From the NCBI RefSeq assembly GCF_027594865.1, contig NZ_CP089391.1, forward strand, positions 2,138,501 to 2,202,500: DNA of 64,000 nt, written 5' to 3'. Made by a program: the position numbers and the translations under genes. The first letter of the stretch is position 1. Every line of letters begins with the position of its first letter. Under the pieces are notes generated by a model, which worked only from the letters and a program-made list of their open reading frames with translations, made no database searches and was not told the DNA's origin. Below, in pieces: positions 7,894-16,527 of this stretch. The DNA is from Bradyrhizobium xenonodulans (GTDB lineage: Bacteria; Pseudomonadota; Alphaproteobacteria; Rhizobiales; Xanthobacteraceae).

Positions 7894-8964
7894 CTACTCT
7901 GCGCTGCTCACCAGCTTGATCCGCGGCGTCTGGGCCTCGGTCAGGCTGCGATAGGCCGCGAGATAGTCCAGCGCCATTCGGCGTGCGGTGAAACGCTTCT
8001 CGAACTGCTTGCGGATGGCAGTGCGGTCGAGCTGGGCAAGACGGCCCACGACGCCGGCCGCGCTGAGGATGTCCTCGACGATGAAGCCGGTGAGCCCCTC
8101 GTCGATGATCTCCGGCACCGAGCCGCGGTTGAACGCGACGACCGGCGTTCCGCAGGCCATGGCTTCTATCATCACAAGGCCGAACGGCTCCGGCCAGTCG
8201 ATCGGCAACAACAGGCCGAGCGCGCCGCTCAGGAAGTCCGACTTCTCATGGTCGCTGATCTCGCCGATGAAATCCACGAGTGGATTGTTCTGGATCATCG
8301 GCTTGATCAGCTCATCGTAATAATCCTGGTCGGCACGATCGACCTTGGCCGCGATCTTCAGCGGGATGCCGCAATGAGTCGCAATCTTGATGGCGCGATC
8401 GACGCCTTTTTCCGGCGCGATGCGGCCGAGCACGGCGAGATATTCCTGCTTGGCCGGCTTGGGCGTCAGCAAATTCTCCGGCAGGCCGTGGTGGATCGTG
8501 GTCACCCAGTTCGCCTGCGGCACCGGTCGCCGCTGGGCGTTCGAGATCGAGATCACGGGCATCTTGGAGAAAGTATTGAACACTGGCTGATGCTCCGGCA
8601 GGTCGAGCCGGCCGTGCAGCGTGGTCAGGAACGGTGTCGGCTGCCGGTAGAACAGCGACCACGGATAGTAATCGAGATGGAAATGGAGGAAATCGAACTC
8701 CTCGTCGTCACATTTTTGCCGCACGCGCTCCAGGAGCACCATGTGCAGCGCATTGGGATCTCGTACGGAACCGTCGAGGCGAAGCGCCCGCGGCCACAGC
8801 GCGTCGAGCTTGGCCGACGTCTGGGAGTCGCCACTGGCGAATAGGGTCACGTCATGTCCAAGGGCAACCAACTCTTCCGTCAACCAGTGCACCACCCGCT
8901 CGGTGCCGCCATACAGCTTGGGTGGAACAGCCTCCGTCAACGGAGCTACCTGCGCGATGCGCAT
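7894..8964 (-). CDS. Glycosyltransferase family 4 protein
   Basis: 356 aa, GT-B fold. The N-terminal domain has the glycine-rich loop PPKLYGGTERVVHWL (residues 14-28); the C-terminal domain has LAVLGRIAPEKGVDRAI and PEPFGLVMIEAMACGTPVVAF, the nucleotide-sugar-binding E(x7)E motif of GT4 retaining transferases. It transfers a sugar from a nucleotide donor to an unknown acceptor in the cytoplasm. It is divergent from the ABC exporter gene at 9243 with 278 nt between, which makes shared regulation possible. GT4 alone does not define the product; trehalose, exopolysaccharide or glucan roles are all open. Confidence 0.85.
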   Translation of the reverse strand: MRIAQVAPLTEAVPPKLYGGTERVVHWLTEELVALGHDVTLFASGDSQTSAKLDALWPRALRLDGSVRDPNALHMVLLERVRQKCDDEEFDFLHFHLDYYPWSLFYRQPTPFLTTLHGRLDLPEHQPVFNTFSKMPVISISNAQRRPVPQANWVTTIHHGLPENLLTPKPAKQEYLAVLGRIAPEKGVDRAIKIATHCGIPLKIAAKVDRADQDYYDELIKPMIQNNPLVDFIGEISDHEKSDFLSGALGLLLPIDWPEPFGLVMIEAMACGTPVVAFNRGSVPEIIDEGLTGFIVEDILSAAGVVGRLAQLDRTAIRKQFEKRFTARRMALDYLAAYRSLTEAQTPRIKLVSSAE

Positions 8965-9242
8965 CTCACCATCTCCTCTGTGCGATCATGAAAGTTAAGA
9001 AACCCCCGCCGTGTGTCGGCACCGGCATGCCAGTCGAGGGAACGTTCTCGCAGTTGCGAGGTTCCTTCAACGAACGTTACTTCTTCGACACACTTCAGCG
9101 CGGCCGCGATGATGCCATCTCCTCTTCTCACATCGTCCGCATCCGCATGTCGTGATGACTTGCCCGGGAACCGAGGCGAAGCGGTCGATGTTCAGTCGGC
9201 TAAGACAAAAATTGAAATCATCACGACGGGGTCGGTAGTCAC

Positions 9243-11006
9243 ATGGATCATCTTTCTGGATACGCGCGCAGGCCATTTGCCTTTGTCTTGCGCTATCTTC
9301 GGCGGCGTTTGGCGTCGCACCTGGTGATCCTGACTGCTGTCGTTGCAGCCGTTGCCTGCTCCGTAGGCACGCAGTACGGCGTCAAATCGCTGGTCGACAG
9401 CCTCTCCGCGGGACCTTCGCATGGCGGTAGCGTATGGCTGGCATTCATTTTGCTCATGTCGCTGATCGCCGCCGACAACTTCCTTTGGCGCATCGCGAGC
9501 TGGACCGCGAGCTTCACCTTCGTCCGGGTCACGGGAGATTTGCGCCGTGACATATTTCGTCATCTGACCGGACACGCGCCGAGCTATTTCTCCGATCGCA
9601 TGCCGGGCATGCTGACGAGCCGTATCACCGCGACCTCGAACGCGGTGTTCACCGTCGAGAACATGTTCGTTTGGAATGTGTTGCCGCCGTGCATCGCCAC
9701 AATTGCGGCAATCGCGCTCATTGGAACCGTGAGCCCCTATATGGCGCTCGGCCTGATGGTGATCGCCGGCGGGATGGTGATTGCGATGTTCCATCTGGCG
9801 GCGGCCGGAAAGCCCCTCCACGACGACTTTGCCGACAAGGCGGCGGCCGTCGACGGGGAGATGATCGACGTCATCAGCAACATGCCGCTGGTCCGCGCCT
9901 TCTGCGGCATCGGCCACGAGCACGAGCGGTTCGACGCCACAGTGAACCGGGAACTGACTGCGCGCAGCCGCAGCCTGCGCTATCTGGAAAAGCTGCGGCT
10001 GTTTCATGCCGCCGTGACCGTGCTGCTGACGGTCGCGCTGATGGCCTGGGCGGTCACGCTCTGGCAGCAGGGCGAAGCGACCACCGGCGACGTCGTGCTG
10101 GTCTGTACGCTCGGCATCTCGATCCTGAGCGCGACGCGCGACCTGGCTGTTGCGCTGGTTGATGTCACCCAGCATGTGGCTCGCCTGACCGAGGCGATCG
10201 CCACGCTCCTGATACCGCACGAACTCCGCGATCACCCCGAGGCCGAGCCGCTGGTCAAGAGCGGCGCCGCGATCGCGTACAACAACGTCGCCTTCGGCTA
10301 TCCCGGCGGCGAGAAGATCTTCGAGCGGTTCAGCCTGCGCTTGCAGCCCGGCCAGCGCGTCGGTCTGGTCGGCCAGTCCGGCGGCGGCAAGTCGACCCTG
10401 TTCACGCTGCTTCAGCGCTTCTACGATGTGGATGAAGGCAGCATCACGATCGACGGCCAGGACATCTCGAAGGTGACGCAGCAGAGCCTGCGTGAGGCGA
10501 TCTCGGTGGTGCCGCAGGATATCTCGCTGTTCCACCGCTCGATTCGCGAGAACATCCGTTATGGCCGGCCGAACGCGACCGACGACGAGGTGCTGCGCGC
10601 GGCGATTGCGGCGCGCTGCGATTTCATCGACAGCTTGCCGGAAGGCCTCGACACCATGGTCGGCGACCGCGGCGTGAAAATGTCCGGCGGCCAGCGCCAG
10701 CGCATCGCGATTGCGCGCGCGTTCCTGAAGGACGCGCCGATCCTGCTGCTGGACGAGGCCACCGCCGCGCTCGACAGCGAATCGGAGGAAGCGATCCGCG
10801 AGGCACTGTCGCGCCTGATGCGCGGCCGCACCGTGGTCGCGATCGCCCATCGCCTCGCGACGCTGCGCAATTTCGACCGCGTGGTCGTGCTGAAGGGTGG
10901 TAAGATCATCGAGGACGGCTCGCCCGAGCGTCTGATGCAGGGTCACGGGCCCTATCGTGAGCTGGTCACGCAGGAAATGAGCCGGCTCGCGCAAGCAGCC
11001 GCGTAA
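9243..11006 (+). CDS. ABC transporter, fused permease and ATPase (type IV exporter fold)
   Basis: 587 aa half-transporter. Six transmembrane helices (about 20-300) precede a nucleotide-binding domain with Walker A GQSGGGKST at 377-385, Q-loop VVPQD, signature MSGGQRQR from about 480, and Walker B ILLLDEATAALD, with H-loop AIAHRLAT. It would work as a homodimer exporting lipids, glycans or drugs. The ATG at 9243 is supported by good coding sequence but only a weak ribosome site. It is followed 59 nt later by an amylo-glucosidase-like gene, and with the divergent glycosyltransferase hints at a glycan substrate; this is inference from neighbours only. Confidence 0.88.
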   Translation: MDHLSGYARRPFAFVLRYLRRRLASHLVILTAVVAAVACSVGTQYGVKSLVDSLSAGPSHGGSVWLAFILLMSLIAADNFLWRIASWTASFTFVRVTGDLRRDIFRHLTGHAPSYFSDRMPGMLTSRITATSNAVFTVENMFVWNVLPPCIATIAAIALIGTVSPYMALGLMVIAGGMVIAMFHLAAAGKPLHDDFADKAAAVDGEMIDVISNMPLVRAFCGIGHEHERFDATVNRELTARSRSLRYLEKLRLFHAAVTVLLTVALMAWAVTLWQQGEATTGDVVLVCTLGISILSATRDLAVALVDVTQHVARLTEAIATLLIPHELRDHPEAEPLVKSGAAIAYNNVAFGYPGGEKIFERFSLRLQPGQRVGLVGQSGGGKSTLFTLLQRFYDVDEGSITIDGQDISKVTQQSLREAISVVPQDISLFHRSIRENIRYGRPNATDDEVLRAAIAARCDFIDSLPEGLDTMVGDRGVKMSGGQRQRIAIARAFLKDAPILLLDEATAALDSESEEAIREALSRLMRGRTVVAIAHRLATLRNFDRVVVLKGGKIIEDGSPERLMQGHGPYRELVTQEMSRLAQAAA

Positions 11007-11065
11007 AGCCAGAAGTTGCGTCTGCGTTGGTCGCGTTCGAGAAATAAGCCGCAGGGGAGCAGCTC

Positions 11066-13270
11066 ATGGCAGCCGAAGCCGTAACCCAGATCATCTCGGT
11101 ATCTCAGACGGTGGAGGCCGTCGCGGAGCAGGCGTTCTACATTCCGATGACGGGGCCCGCCGCGCGGCCCCGTCGCTCGCTCAAGCACGACGACACTTTC
11201 ATCGTGCTTGACAGCCATGGCGACATCGGCGCTTCCGCCGGCGGGCCGGACGGGCTGTTCAACCATGACACGCGTTATCTGGCGCGGCTGGAGCTGGTGC
11301 TCGACGACCTTCAGCCGCTCTTGCTTGGCTCGAATTTGCGCGACGACAATTCGGCGCTCACGATCGATCTCACCAATCCCGACATCTACCGCCAGGGCCG
11401 CATCGTCCTTCAGAAGGACCTGCTGCACATCGTGCGCACGATCTTCCTCTGGCACGGCGCCGCCTATCAGCGCATCGGCGTCCAGAACCACGGCGACCGC
11501 CGCGCCGGCTTCGAGCTGACGCTGCTGTTCGACAATGATTTTGCCGATCTGTTCGAGGTGCGCGGCGAGCGGCGCCCGCGCCGCGGGACCGGCACCAGCA
11601 GGCTGCTGGGACCGACCGACGTGCTGTTCGAATATCACGGTCTCGACGAGGCCGAGCGCACGACGGGGCTGCATTTCGATCCGCGGCCGACGCGGCTGTC
11701 GGTGAATGCCGCGACCTGGCAGATTGAGCTCGATCCGCACGAGGCGAAATCGCTGTTCGTGGCCGTGTCGTGCAACCGGCCGATCGCGGAGAAGCCGGCC
11801 CGCTTTTTCCGGGGCCTGCTCGCCCATCGCCGCGAGATGCGGCAATCGACGATGGGGGCCGCCAGCATCGAGACCTCCAACAACATCTTCAACGAGGTGC
11901 TGTGCCAGGCCATGGCCGACCTCAACATGTTGATGACGGAGACGCCGCAGGGGCGTTATCCCTATGCCGGCATTCCCTGGTATTCGACGACGTTCGGCCG
12001 CGACGGCCTGATCACCGCGCTTCAGATGCTCTGGGTCGACCCGCGGATCGCCAAGGGCGTGCTGCGGCGGCTCGCGCATTTCCAGGCGGAGGCCGTCGAT
12101 CCGCTCAACGATGCGGCGCCCGGAAAGATCCTGCACGAGATGCGCGGCGGCGAGATGGCGGCGCTGCGCGAGGTGCCGTTCGCGCAATATTACGGCAGCG
12201 TCGATTCGACCGCCTTGTTCGTCCTGCTCGCCGGGCGCTATTTCGAACGTACCGGCGACGAGAAGACGCTGATGGAGCTGTGGCCGGCGATCGAGGCGGG
12301 GCTGGCCTGGATGGACGGGCCCGGCGACCCCGACAATGACGGCTTCGTCGAATATCAGCGCGCCACCGAAAAGGGGCTCGCCAACCAGGGCTGGAAGGAC
12401 TCCTATGATGCGATCTTCCATGCCGACGGCCAGCTCGCGGAGGGCAATCTCGCGCTCGCGGAAGTGCAGGGTTACGTGTTCGTCGCCAAGCAGATCGCCG
12501 CACGCTGTGCGCTGAAGCTCGGCAAGCCTGATCTCGCCAAGAAGCTCGAGACCGAAGCGAAGACGCTGGCCGAGCGTTTCGAAAAGGCATTCTGGTGCGA
12601 TGAGCTCGGGACTTATGCGCTTGCGCTCGACGGCAAGAAGAGGCCCTGCAAGGTGCGGACCTCCAATGCCGGGCAGGTGCTGTTCAGCGGCATGATCCGT
12701 GAGGATCGTGCGCGCCTCGTCGCCGCCGACCTGATGCGGCCGCATTTCTTCTCAGGCTGGGGCATCCGCACCGTCGCCGTCGGCGAGGTGCGCTACAACC
12801 CGATGTCCTATCATGACGGCTCGATCTGGCCGCATGACAATGCGCTGATCGCGCTCGGGCTCGCGCGCTATGGGCTCAAGCATTCGGTCGCGCATGTCTT
12901 CAAGGGCCTGTTCGATGCCGCGACCTACATGGATCTGCGGCGGCTGCCTGAATTGTTCTGCGGCTTCCGGCGCGAGAAGCGGCGCGGCCCGACGCTCTAT
13001 CCGGTTGCCTGCGCGCCGCAGGCCTGGGCCAGCGCCACGCCGTTCACGCTGCTGGAGGCGGCGCTCGGCATCGAGTTCGACGTCGCGCGCGGCGAGATTC
13101 GCCTGCGCAATCCGCATCTGCCGGCGTTCCTGAACGAGGTGATCATGCGCGATCTGCGCCTCGGCGAATCCAGCGTGGATCTGCGCGTCAGCCGCCACGG
13201 CGACGACGTGGCGCTGGAGGTGTTGCGGACGCGCGGCCAGATTCAGGTGTCGATCGTGCTGGCGCGCTGA
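11066..13270 (+). CDS. Amylo-alpha-1,6-glucosidase-like protein (glycogen debranching N-terminal domain plus GH15-like domain)
   Basis: 734 aa. The N-terminal domain, with SLKHDDTFIVLDSHGDIG and GLFNHDTRYLARLEL (residues 35-80), matches the GDE_N_bis domain of bacterial amylo-alpha-1,6-glucosidases. The C-terminal (alpha/alpha)6 barrel includes AGIPWYSTTFGRDGLIT, QGWKDSYDAIFHADG and NPMSYHDGSIWPHDNALIA, where the usual catalytic acidic residues occur. Members hydrolyse alpha-1,6 branches or oligosaccharides; here the substrate is unproven. There is no signal peptide, so it is probably cytoplasmic. AGGGGAGC precedes the ATG. It belongs to a same-strand run with the upstream ABC exporter and the downstream PRC-barrel gene. 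Confidence 0.85.
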   Translation: MAAEAVTQIISVSQTVEAVAEQAFYIPMTGPAARPRRSLKHDDTFIVLDSHGDIGASAGGPDGLFNHDTRYLARLELVLDDLQPLLLGSNLRDDNSALTIDLTNPDIYRQGRIVLQKDLLHIVRTIFLWHGAAYQRIGVQNHGDRRAGFELTLLFDNDFADLFEVRGERRPRRGTGTSRLLGPTDVLFEYHGLDEAERTTGLHFDPRPTRLSVNAATWQIELDPHEAKSLFVAVSCNRPIAEKPARFFRGLLAHRREMRQSTMGAASIETSNNIFNEVLCQAMADLNMLMTETPQGRYPYAGIPWYSTTFGRDGLITALQMLWVDPRIAKGVLRRLAHFQAEAVDPLNDAAPGKILHEMRGGEMAALREVPFAQYYGSVDSTALFVLLAGRYFERTGDEKTLMELWPAIEAGLAWMDGPGDPDNDGFVEYQRATEKGLANQGWKDSYDAIFHADGQLAEGNLALAEVQGYVFVAKQIAARCALKLGKPDLAKKLETEAKTLAERFEKAFWCDELGTYALALDGKKRPCKVRTSNAGQVLFSGMIREDRARLVAADLMRPHFFSGWGIRTVAVGEVRYNPMSYHDGSIWPHDNALIALGLARYGLKHSVAHVFKGLFDAATYMDLRRLPELFCGFRREKRRGPTLYPVACAPQAWASATPFTLLEAALGIEFDVARGEIRLRNPHLPAFLNEVIMRDLRLGESSVDLRVSRHGDDVALEVLRTRGQIQVSIVLAR

Positions 13271-13292
13271 CGGCGCCCAGCGAGGAGGGTAT

Positions 13293-13826
13293 ATGCGTAC
13301 GATCGGAGCGTTGATGCTGAGCGTGGCGGTCGTCGCGGGATTGTCGGTCGCCATGTCCCGCGCCGCGGAGCCGCCGACGGTGGCCCCAACGACGCCCCCA
13401 AGCGAAGCGAACGCGCCGGCGACGGTGCCGCCGCCGGCCTCCGCCGTGCCCGTGACGCCGAAGGACGCCGCGCCGCCGCCCTCGGTGACCATCATCGGCG
13501 CGAGCGACGCACACGGCGTGCTCGGCCGCGACGTGCGCAGCGCCGCCGACGAGGACATGGGCCGCATCGTCGACATCATCGTCGACCGCACCGGCCATGT
13601 GCGCGCGGCCGTGATCGATTTCGGCGGCTTCCTCGGCGTCGGCAGCCGCAAGATCGTGGTGGACTGGAATGCGATGCGGTTCGGCAAGATCGCCAACAAG
13701 AAGGACAGTATCACGCTGGAATTGACCAAGGCGCAGGTCGCCGCCGCGCCGGAATACAAGGAAGACACGCCGATGGTCGTGCTCGGCGCGTCCGGTAGCC
13801 TGCAACCGCTGCAAGCGATTCAGTGA
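13293..13826 (+). CDS. Secreted PRC-barrel domain protein
   Basis: 177 aa. An N-terminal signal peptide (MRTIGALMLSVAVVAGLSVAMSRAA-type) and a Pro/Ala-rich linker (residues 28-65) precede a PRC-barrel domain: GRDVRSAADEDMGRIVDIIVDRTGHVRAAVIDFGGFLGVG at about 80-115. PRC barrels are small beta domains involved in protein or RNA binding or in stress-related membrane functions; no specific activity can be given. GAGGAGG precedes the ATG. It starts 22 nt after the amylo-glucosidase stop and its end overlaps or abuts the MFS gene, so it is probably cotranscribed. Confidence 0.85.
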   Translation: MRTIGALMLSVAVVAGLSVAMSRAAEPPTVAPTTPPSEANAPATVPPPASAVPVTPKDAAPPPSVTIIGASDAHGVLGRDVRSAADEDMGRIVDIIVDRTGHVRAAVIDFGGFLGVGSRKIVVDWNAMRFGKIANKKDSITLELTKAQVAAAPEYKEDTPMVVLGASGSLQPLQAIQ

Positions 13827-13849
13827 GGCGCGGGGAGGGATGGCCGCCG

Positions 13850-15163
13850 GTGCTATTGTCGAGGAAGCCGAACCACGCAGATCGCGATCGACGCGTTGAA
13901 CAGGACAACGTTACGGCGCCGCCGCCTGCAGGCCTTCCGGCGCCGTCGCGCCAGAGCCTGCGCGGCCTCGACTGGTTCATCTTCTTCCTCGCCGACGTGC
14001 AGACCGGGTTCGGTCCCTTCATCGCGGTCTATTTGACGACGCAGAAATGGACCCAGGTCGAGATCGGCCTCGTGCTGTCGATCGGTGGCATCGTCGCCCT
14101 GATCGGCCAGATGCCGGGCGGCGCCATCATCGACGCCGCGAAATCCGAGCGCCTGGTGGCTGCGCTTGCGATCGCGACCATCGGCTGCTGTGCGCTCGCC
14201 TATGCGGCGATGCCGATCTTCCCCGTGGTGGTGGCCGCCGCCACCCTGCATGCGGCGGCGAGCTGCGTGCTGGGCCCGGCCATCGCGGCGATCAGCCTCG
14301 GTCTTGTCGGCCCGCTCGCGATCGGCGAGCGGCTCGGCCGCAATGCGCGCTTCGCATCCCTCGGCAACGGCGTTGCCGCCGCGGTGATGGGCACGGCAGG
14401 TTACCTGCTGTCGAGCCGTTCGGTATTCCTCGTCACCTTCCTGCTCGCGATTCCGACCTTGATTGCGCTGTCGCGCATCCGTGAGGAGGAGGTCGACATC
14501 GCGCGTTGCCACGGCGAGATGCCGCGCGAGGCGAAGGATCGCGGCGATACCAATATCTGGCATTTGATCCGGCAAAAGCCGCTGATCGTCTTCGCGCTGA
14601 GCGTGCTGCTGCTGCAACTGGCGAATGCCGCGATGATGCCGCTGATGGCAAGCGCGGTGACGGCGCGGTCTAGCCAATGGGCGACGGTGCTCGTCGCCTT
14701 CTGCATCGTCGTGCCGCAGGCGATCGTGGCGCTGCTGTCGCCGACCGTGGGGCGCAAGGCGCAGGCGTGGGGCCGGCGGCCGCTGCTGCTGATCGGTTTC
14801 GCGGCACTGACGATTCGCGGCCTGCTGTTCGCGACCGTGCGGGATCCGTATCTGCTGGTCGCGGTGCAGGTGTTCGACGGTATCACGGCGGCGGTGTTCG
14901 CGGTGATGATCCCGCTGATCGTGGCCGACGTCGCCTTCGGCAGCGGGCACTTTAACCTCGCGCAGGGCATCGTCGGCACTGCGATCGGCATCGGCGCCTC
15001 GCTGAGCACGGCGCTTGGCGGCTATGTCAGCGACAAGTTCGGCAATGCCACCGCCTTCATCGGGCTGTCCGGCGTCGCCGCGACGGGACTGTTGCTGATT
15101 CTGTTCGTGATGCCGGAAACCCGGCGCACGGGAATGATCGCGGCAAAAGAAATGGCCGGCTGA
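13850..15163 (+). CDS. MFS transporter
   Basis: About 437 aa with roughly 12 predicted membrane helices; the first begins at GLDWFIFFLADVQTGFGPFIAVYL. The loop GGAIIDAAKSERLVA matches the MFS loop 2-3 motif in degenerate form. It exports or imports a small solute by proton coupling; the substrate is not predictable. I chose the GTG at 13850, with GGGGAGGG 11 nt upstream. A GTG at 13823 overlapping the previous stop by 4 nt is an alternative, which would imply translational coupling to the PRC-barrel gene. A hairpin overlaps its stop codon. Confidence 0.85.
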   Translation: MLLSRKPNHADRDRRVEQDNVTAPPPAGLPAPSRQSLRGLDWFIFFLADVQTGFGPFIAVYLTTQKWTQVEIGLVLSIGGIVALIGQMPGGAIIDAAKSERLVAALAIATIGCCALAYAAMPIFPVVVAAATLHAAASCVLGPAIAAISLGLVGPLAIGERLGRNARFASLGNGVAAAVMGTAGYLLSSRSVFLVTFLLAIPTLIALSRIREEEVDIARCHGEMPREAKDRGDTNIWHLIRQKPLIVFALSVLLLQLANAAMMPLMASAVTARSSQWATVLVAFCIVVPQAIVALLSPTVGRKAQAWGRRPLLLIGFAALTIRGLLFATVRDPYLLVAVQVFDGITAAVFAVMIPLIVADVAFGSGHFNLAQGIVGTAIGIGASLSTALGGYVSDKFGNATAFIGLSGVAATGLLLILFVMPETRRTGMIAAKEMAG

Positions 15164-15181
15164 ACGAAGTCAGCCGGCCAT
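15152..15181. terminator. Bidirectional terminator between MFS gene and fixK2
   Basis: ATGGCCGGCT (15152-15161) pairs perfectly with AGCCGGCCAT (15172-15181) around a 10-nt loop. The stem includes the MFS stop codon and separates two convergent genes. There is no clear T-run on either side. Confidence 0.6.
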
Positions 15182-15204
15182 AAGTCGGTAGGGAGGACGA
15201 AAGA

Positions 15205-15903
15205 TCAGGCGTCGAGACTGTGCAGGCGCTGGCGGTTGCGCAGCACGATCTGGCGGGCGCCGGAGAAGCCCAAGATGCCCTGGGCGTGAAGCTGCGACAG
15301 CGCGCGCGACACGGTTTCCAGCGTGAGGCCGAGATAGTCGCCGATATCGCGGCGGCACATCGGCAGCGCCATCATGCCGGCGACGGCGAGGCGGCGATCC
15401 ATTTCGAGCAGGAAGGTCGCGACACGCTCCATCGCGGTCTTGCGGCCCAACAGCAGCATGTGGTCTTCAGCGTGACGAAGCTCGCCGGCGGTCATGGTCC
15501 AGAGCTTGCGGGCGACCTGCACGTCGATGCCGGCGGCCTTTTCGAGGCTCGCGCGCTTCACGAGGCGTACATTGGTGTCGATGATGGCTTCGGCGGCGAG
15601 GCGGTGGCTCGGGCCGGATTCGAGGCCGAACACGTCGCCGGGAAGATGGAAGGCGCCGATCTGGCGGCGGCCGTCGGAGAGAAGCTTGTAGCTGCGCACG
15701 GCGCCTGACACGACCTGGTAGACATATTCGGCCGGCTCATCCTCGCCGTAGATCTCCTCGTCCTTGCGGTAGGAAAACTCGGTGGCGACGAGGCCGACAT
15801 GGCCGGTGATCGCGCCGAACTGGTCGGAGACGGGCCGGGCCGGGGCAATCTTGCCGCGAACTTGCGTGTTGATCGCCTGGGTGTTGAGCGTCTCGGTGAG
15901 CAT
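15205..15903 (-). CDS. fixK2: FixK2, Crp/Fnr-type regulator of microaerobic genes
   Basis: 232 aa from the ATG at 15903, which has GGAG 9 nt upstream; a second in-frame ATG at 15912 would add only three residues. An N-terminal cAMP-binding-like beta barrel (residues 35-120) lacks the Fnr cysteine cluster, and a C-terminal winged helix-turn-helix has the recognition segment LTLETVSRALSQL. With the 15903 start the single exposed cysteine in LPMCRRDIG is residue 183, the position of the oxidation-sensitive Cys183 of B. japonicum FixK2. FixK2 binds TTGA-N6-TCAA boxes and activates fixNOQP, fixGHIS and many other genes. It is the target of FixJ and is the last gene of the fixL-fixJ-RR-fixK2 series. 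Confidence 0.96.
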   Translation of the reverse strand: MLTETLNTQAINTQVRGKIAPARPVSDQFGAITGHVGLVATEFSYRKDEEIYGEDEPAEYVYQVVSGAVRSYKLLSDGRRQIGAFHLPGDVFGLESGPSHRLAAEAIIDTNVRLVKRASLEKAAGIDVQVARKLWTMTAGELRHAEDHMLLLGRKTAMERVATFLLEMDRRLAVAGMMALPMCRRDIGDYLGLTLETVSRALSQLHAQGILGFSGARQIVLRNRQRLHSLDA

Positions 15904-15951
15904 CTGCGCCATCTCCGTTGTGATGACGCAGTCGTACGCGGTATCGGGGGC

Positions 15952-15966
15952 CTCGAAAATTTCGAG
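15952..15966. promoter_or_regulatory. Perfect 15-bp palindrome in the fixK2 leader/promoter
   Basis: CTCGAAAATTTCGAG is an exact inverted repeat (7-1-7) located 49-63 nt upstream of the fixK2 ATG and 23 nt downstream (in fixK2 direction) of the FixJ-like TACGTAG site. It does not match the FixK box consensus. A regulator binding site or RNA hairpin near the transcription start is possible; the function is unknown. Confidence 0.4.
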
Positions 15967-15987
15967 CGATATCTTAAGGGGGTCTAC

Positions 15988-15995
15988 CTACGTAG
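15988..15995 (-). promoter_or_regulatory. Candidate FixJ binding site upstream of fixK2
   Basis: The motif CTACGTAG, containing the palindrome TACGTA, lies 86-93 nt upstream of the fixK2 start. A second, degenerate half (CGTAG at 16001-16005) follows. The TACGTAG heptamer fits what is known of FixJ recognition sequences in rhizobia, and the location upstream of the known FixJ target supports it. No transcription start can be read from sequence alone. Confidence 0.6.
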
Positions 15996-16066
15996 AATCC
16001 CGTAGGCAAAGCGTGATCCGGAAAAGCGTGCCGCGGTTTTCCGAAAAGCTATGTTGAACCAGCGAG

Positions 16067-16480
16067 TTATCGAGCGCGATCCTGGATGGCGCGGCGGATG
16101 CGCTTGACCAGGTTTTCGTCGAGAAGCGGCTTCAAGATCACGTCCTTGACGCCGGCAGCGGCGGCCCGGGTCGAGATGTTCTCGTCCGGGTAGCCCGTGA
16201 TCAGGATCACGGGGGTCTCGCCGTCGGACTGGCGCAGCTGGCCTGCGAGCTCGATGCCGTTGATGCCGGGCATCTTGTAGTCGATCACGTAGCAGTCGGC
16301 TGCAGGCGCGCCGCCGGCATTGAGCAGCGCCGTGCCGTTCCTGAAGGTCCGCACGGCGAAGCCGTCGGTTTCCAGCAGGAACCGCAGGGAGCCCAAGACG
16401 GCGGCATCGTCGTCGACCACAAAGACGGTGGGTTTCGTGGGGGACGGCAGCCGCTCATGGTGCGAGCCGATCTCGATCAT
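16067..16480 (-). CDS. Single-domain response regulator of the fixLJ-fixK2 cluster
   Basis: 137 aa, receiver domain only. VFVVDDDAAVLGSLRFLL opens the domain, D67 in CYVIDYKMPGINGIEL is the expected phosphoacceptor, and ITGYPDE and VILKPL supply the conserved Thr and Lys. There is no output domain, so it probably acts through protein-protein contact or as a phosphate sink. Its position between fixJ and fixK2 matches the single-domain regulator at the corresponding place in B. japonicum, whose role is not well defined. It starts 88 nt after the fixJ stop, behind a tandem repeat array and a FixK-like box, so it may have its own promoter. Confidence 0.92.
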   Translation of the reverse strand: MIEIGSHHERLPSPTKPTVFVVDDDAAVLGSLRFLLETDGFAVRTFRNGTALLNAGGAPAADCYVIDYKMPGINGIELAGQLRQSDGETPVILITGYPDENISTRAAAAGVKDVILKPLLDENLVKRIRRAIQDRAR

Positions 16481-16513
16481 GCCACCTCGCTAGCACAGCG
16501 CCGGGGAGGGGCC

Positions 16514-16527
16514 TTGACTTGGCTCAA
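16514..16527. promoter_or_regulatory. Candidate FixK box between fixJ and the response-regulator gene
   Basis: TTGACTTGGCTCAA fits the TTGA-N6-TCAA FixK consensus. Its centre is 40.5 nt upstream of the response-regulator ATG at 16480. A class II activator site at -41.5 would place transcription at about the start codon itself, giving an almost leaderless mRNA, so activity is uncertain. It overlaps the last unit of a 15-bp tandem repeat. Confidence 0.4.

Noticed and set aside
9192..10994. 600-codon minus-strand frame across the ABC exporter gene
   Set aside because: The plus strand has a clear ABC transporter with all motifs; the minus frame has no recognisable domain and is a composition artefact.
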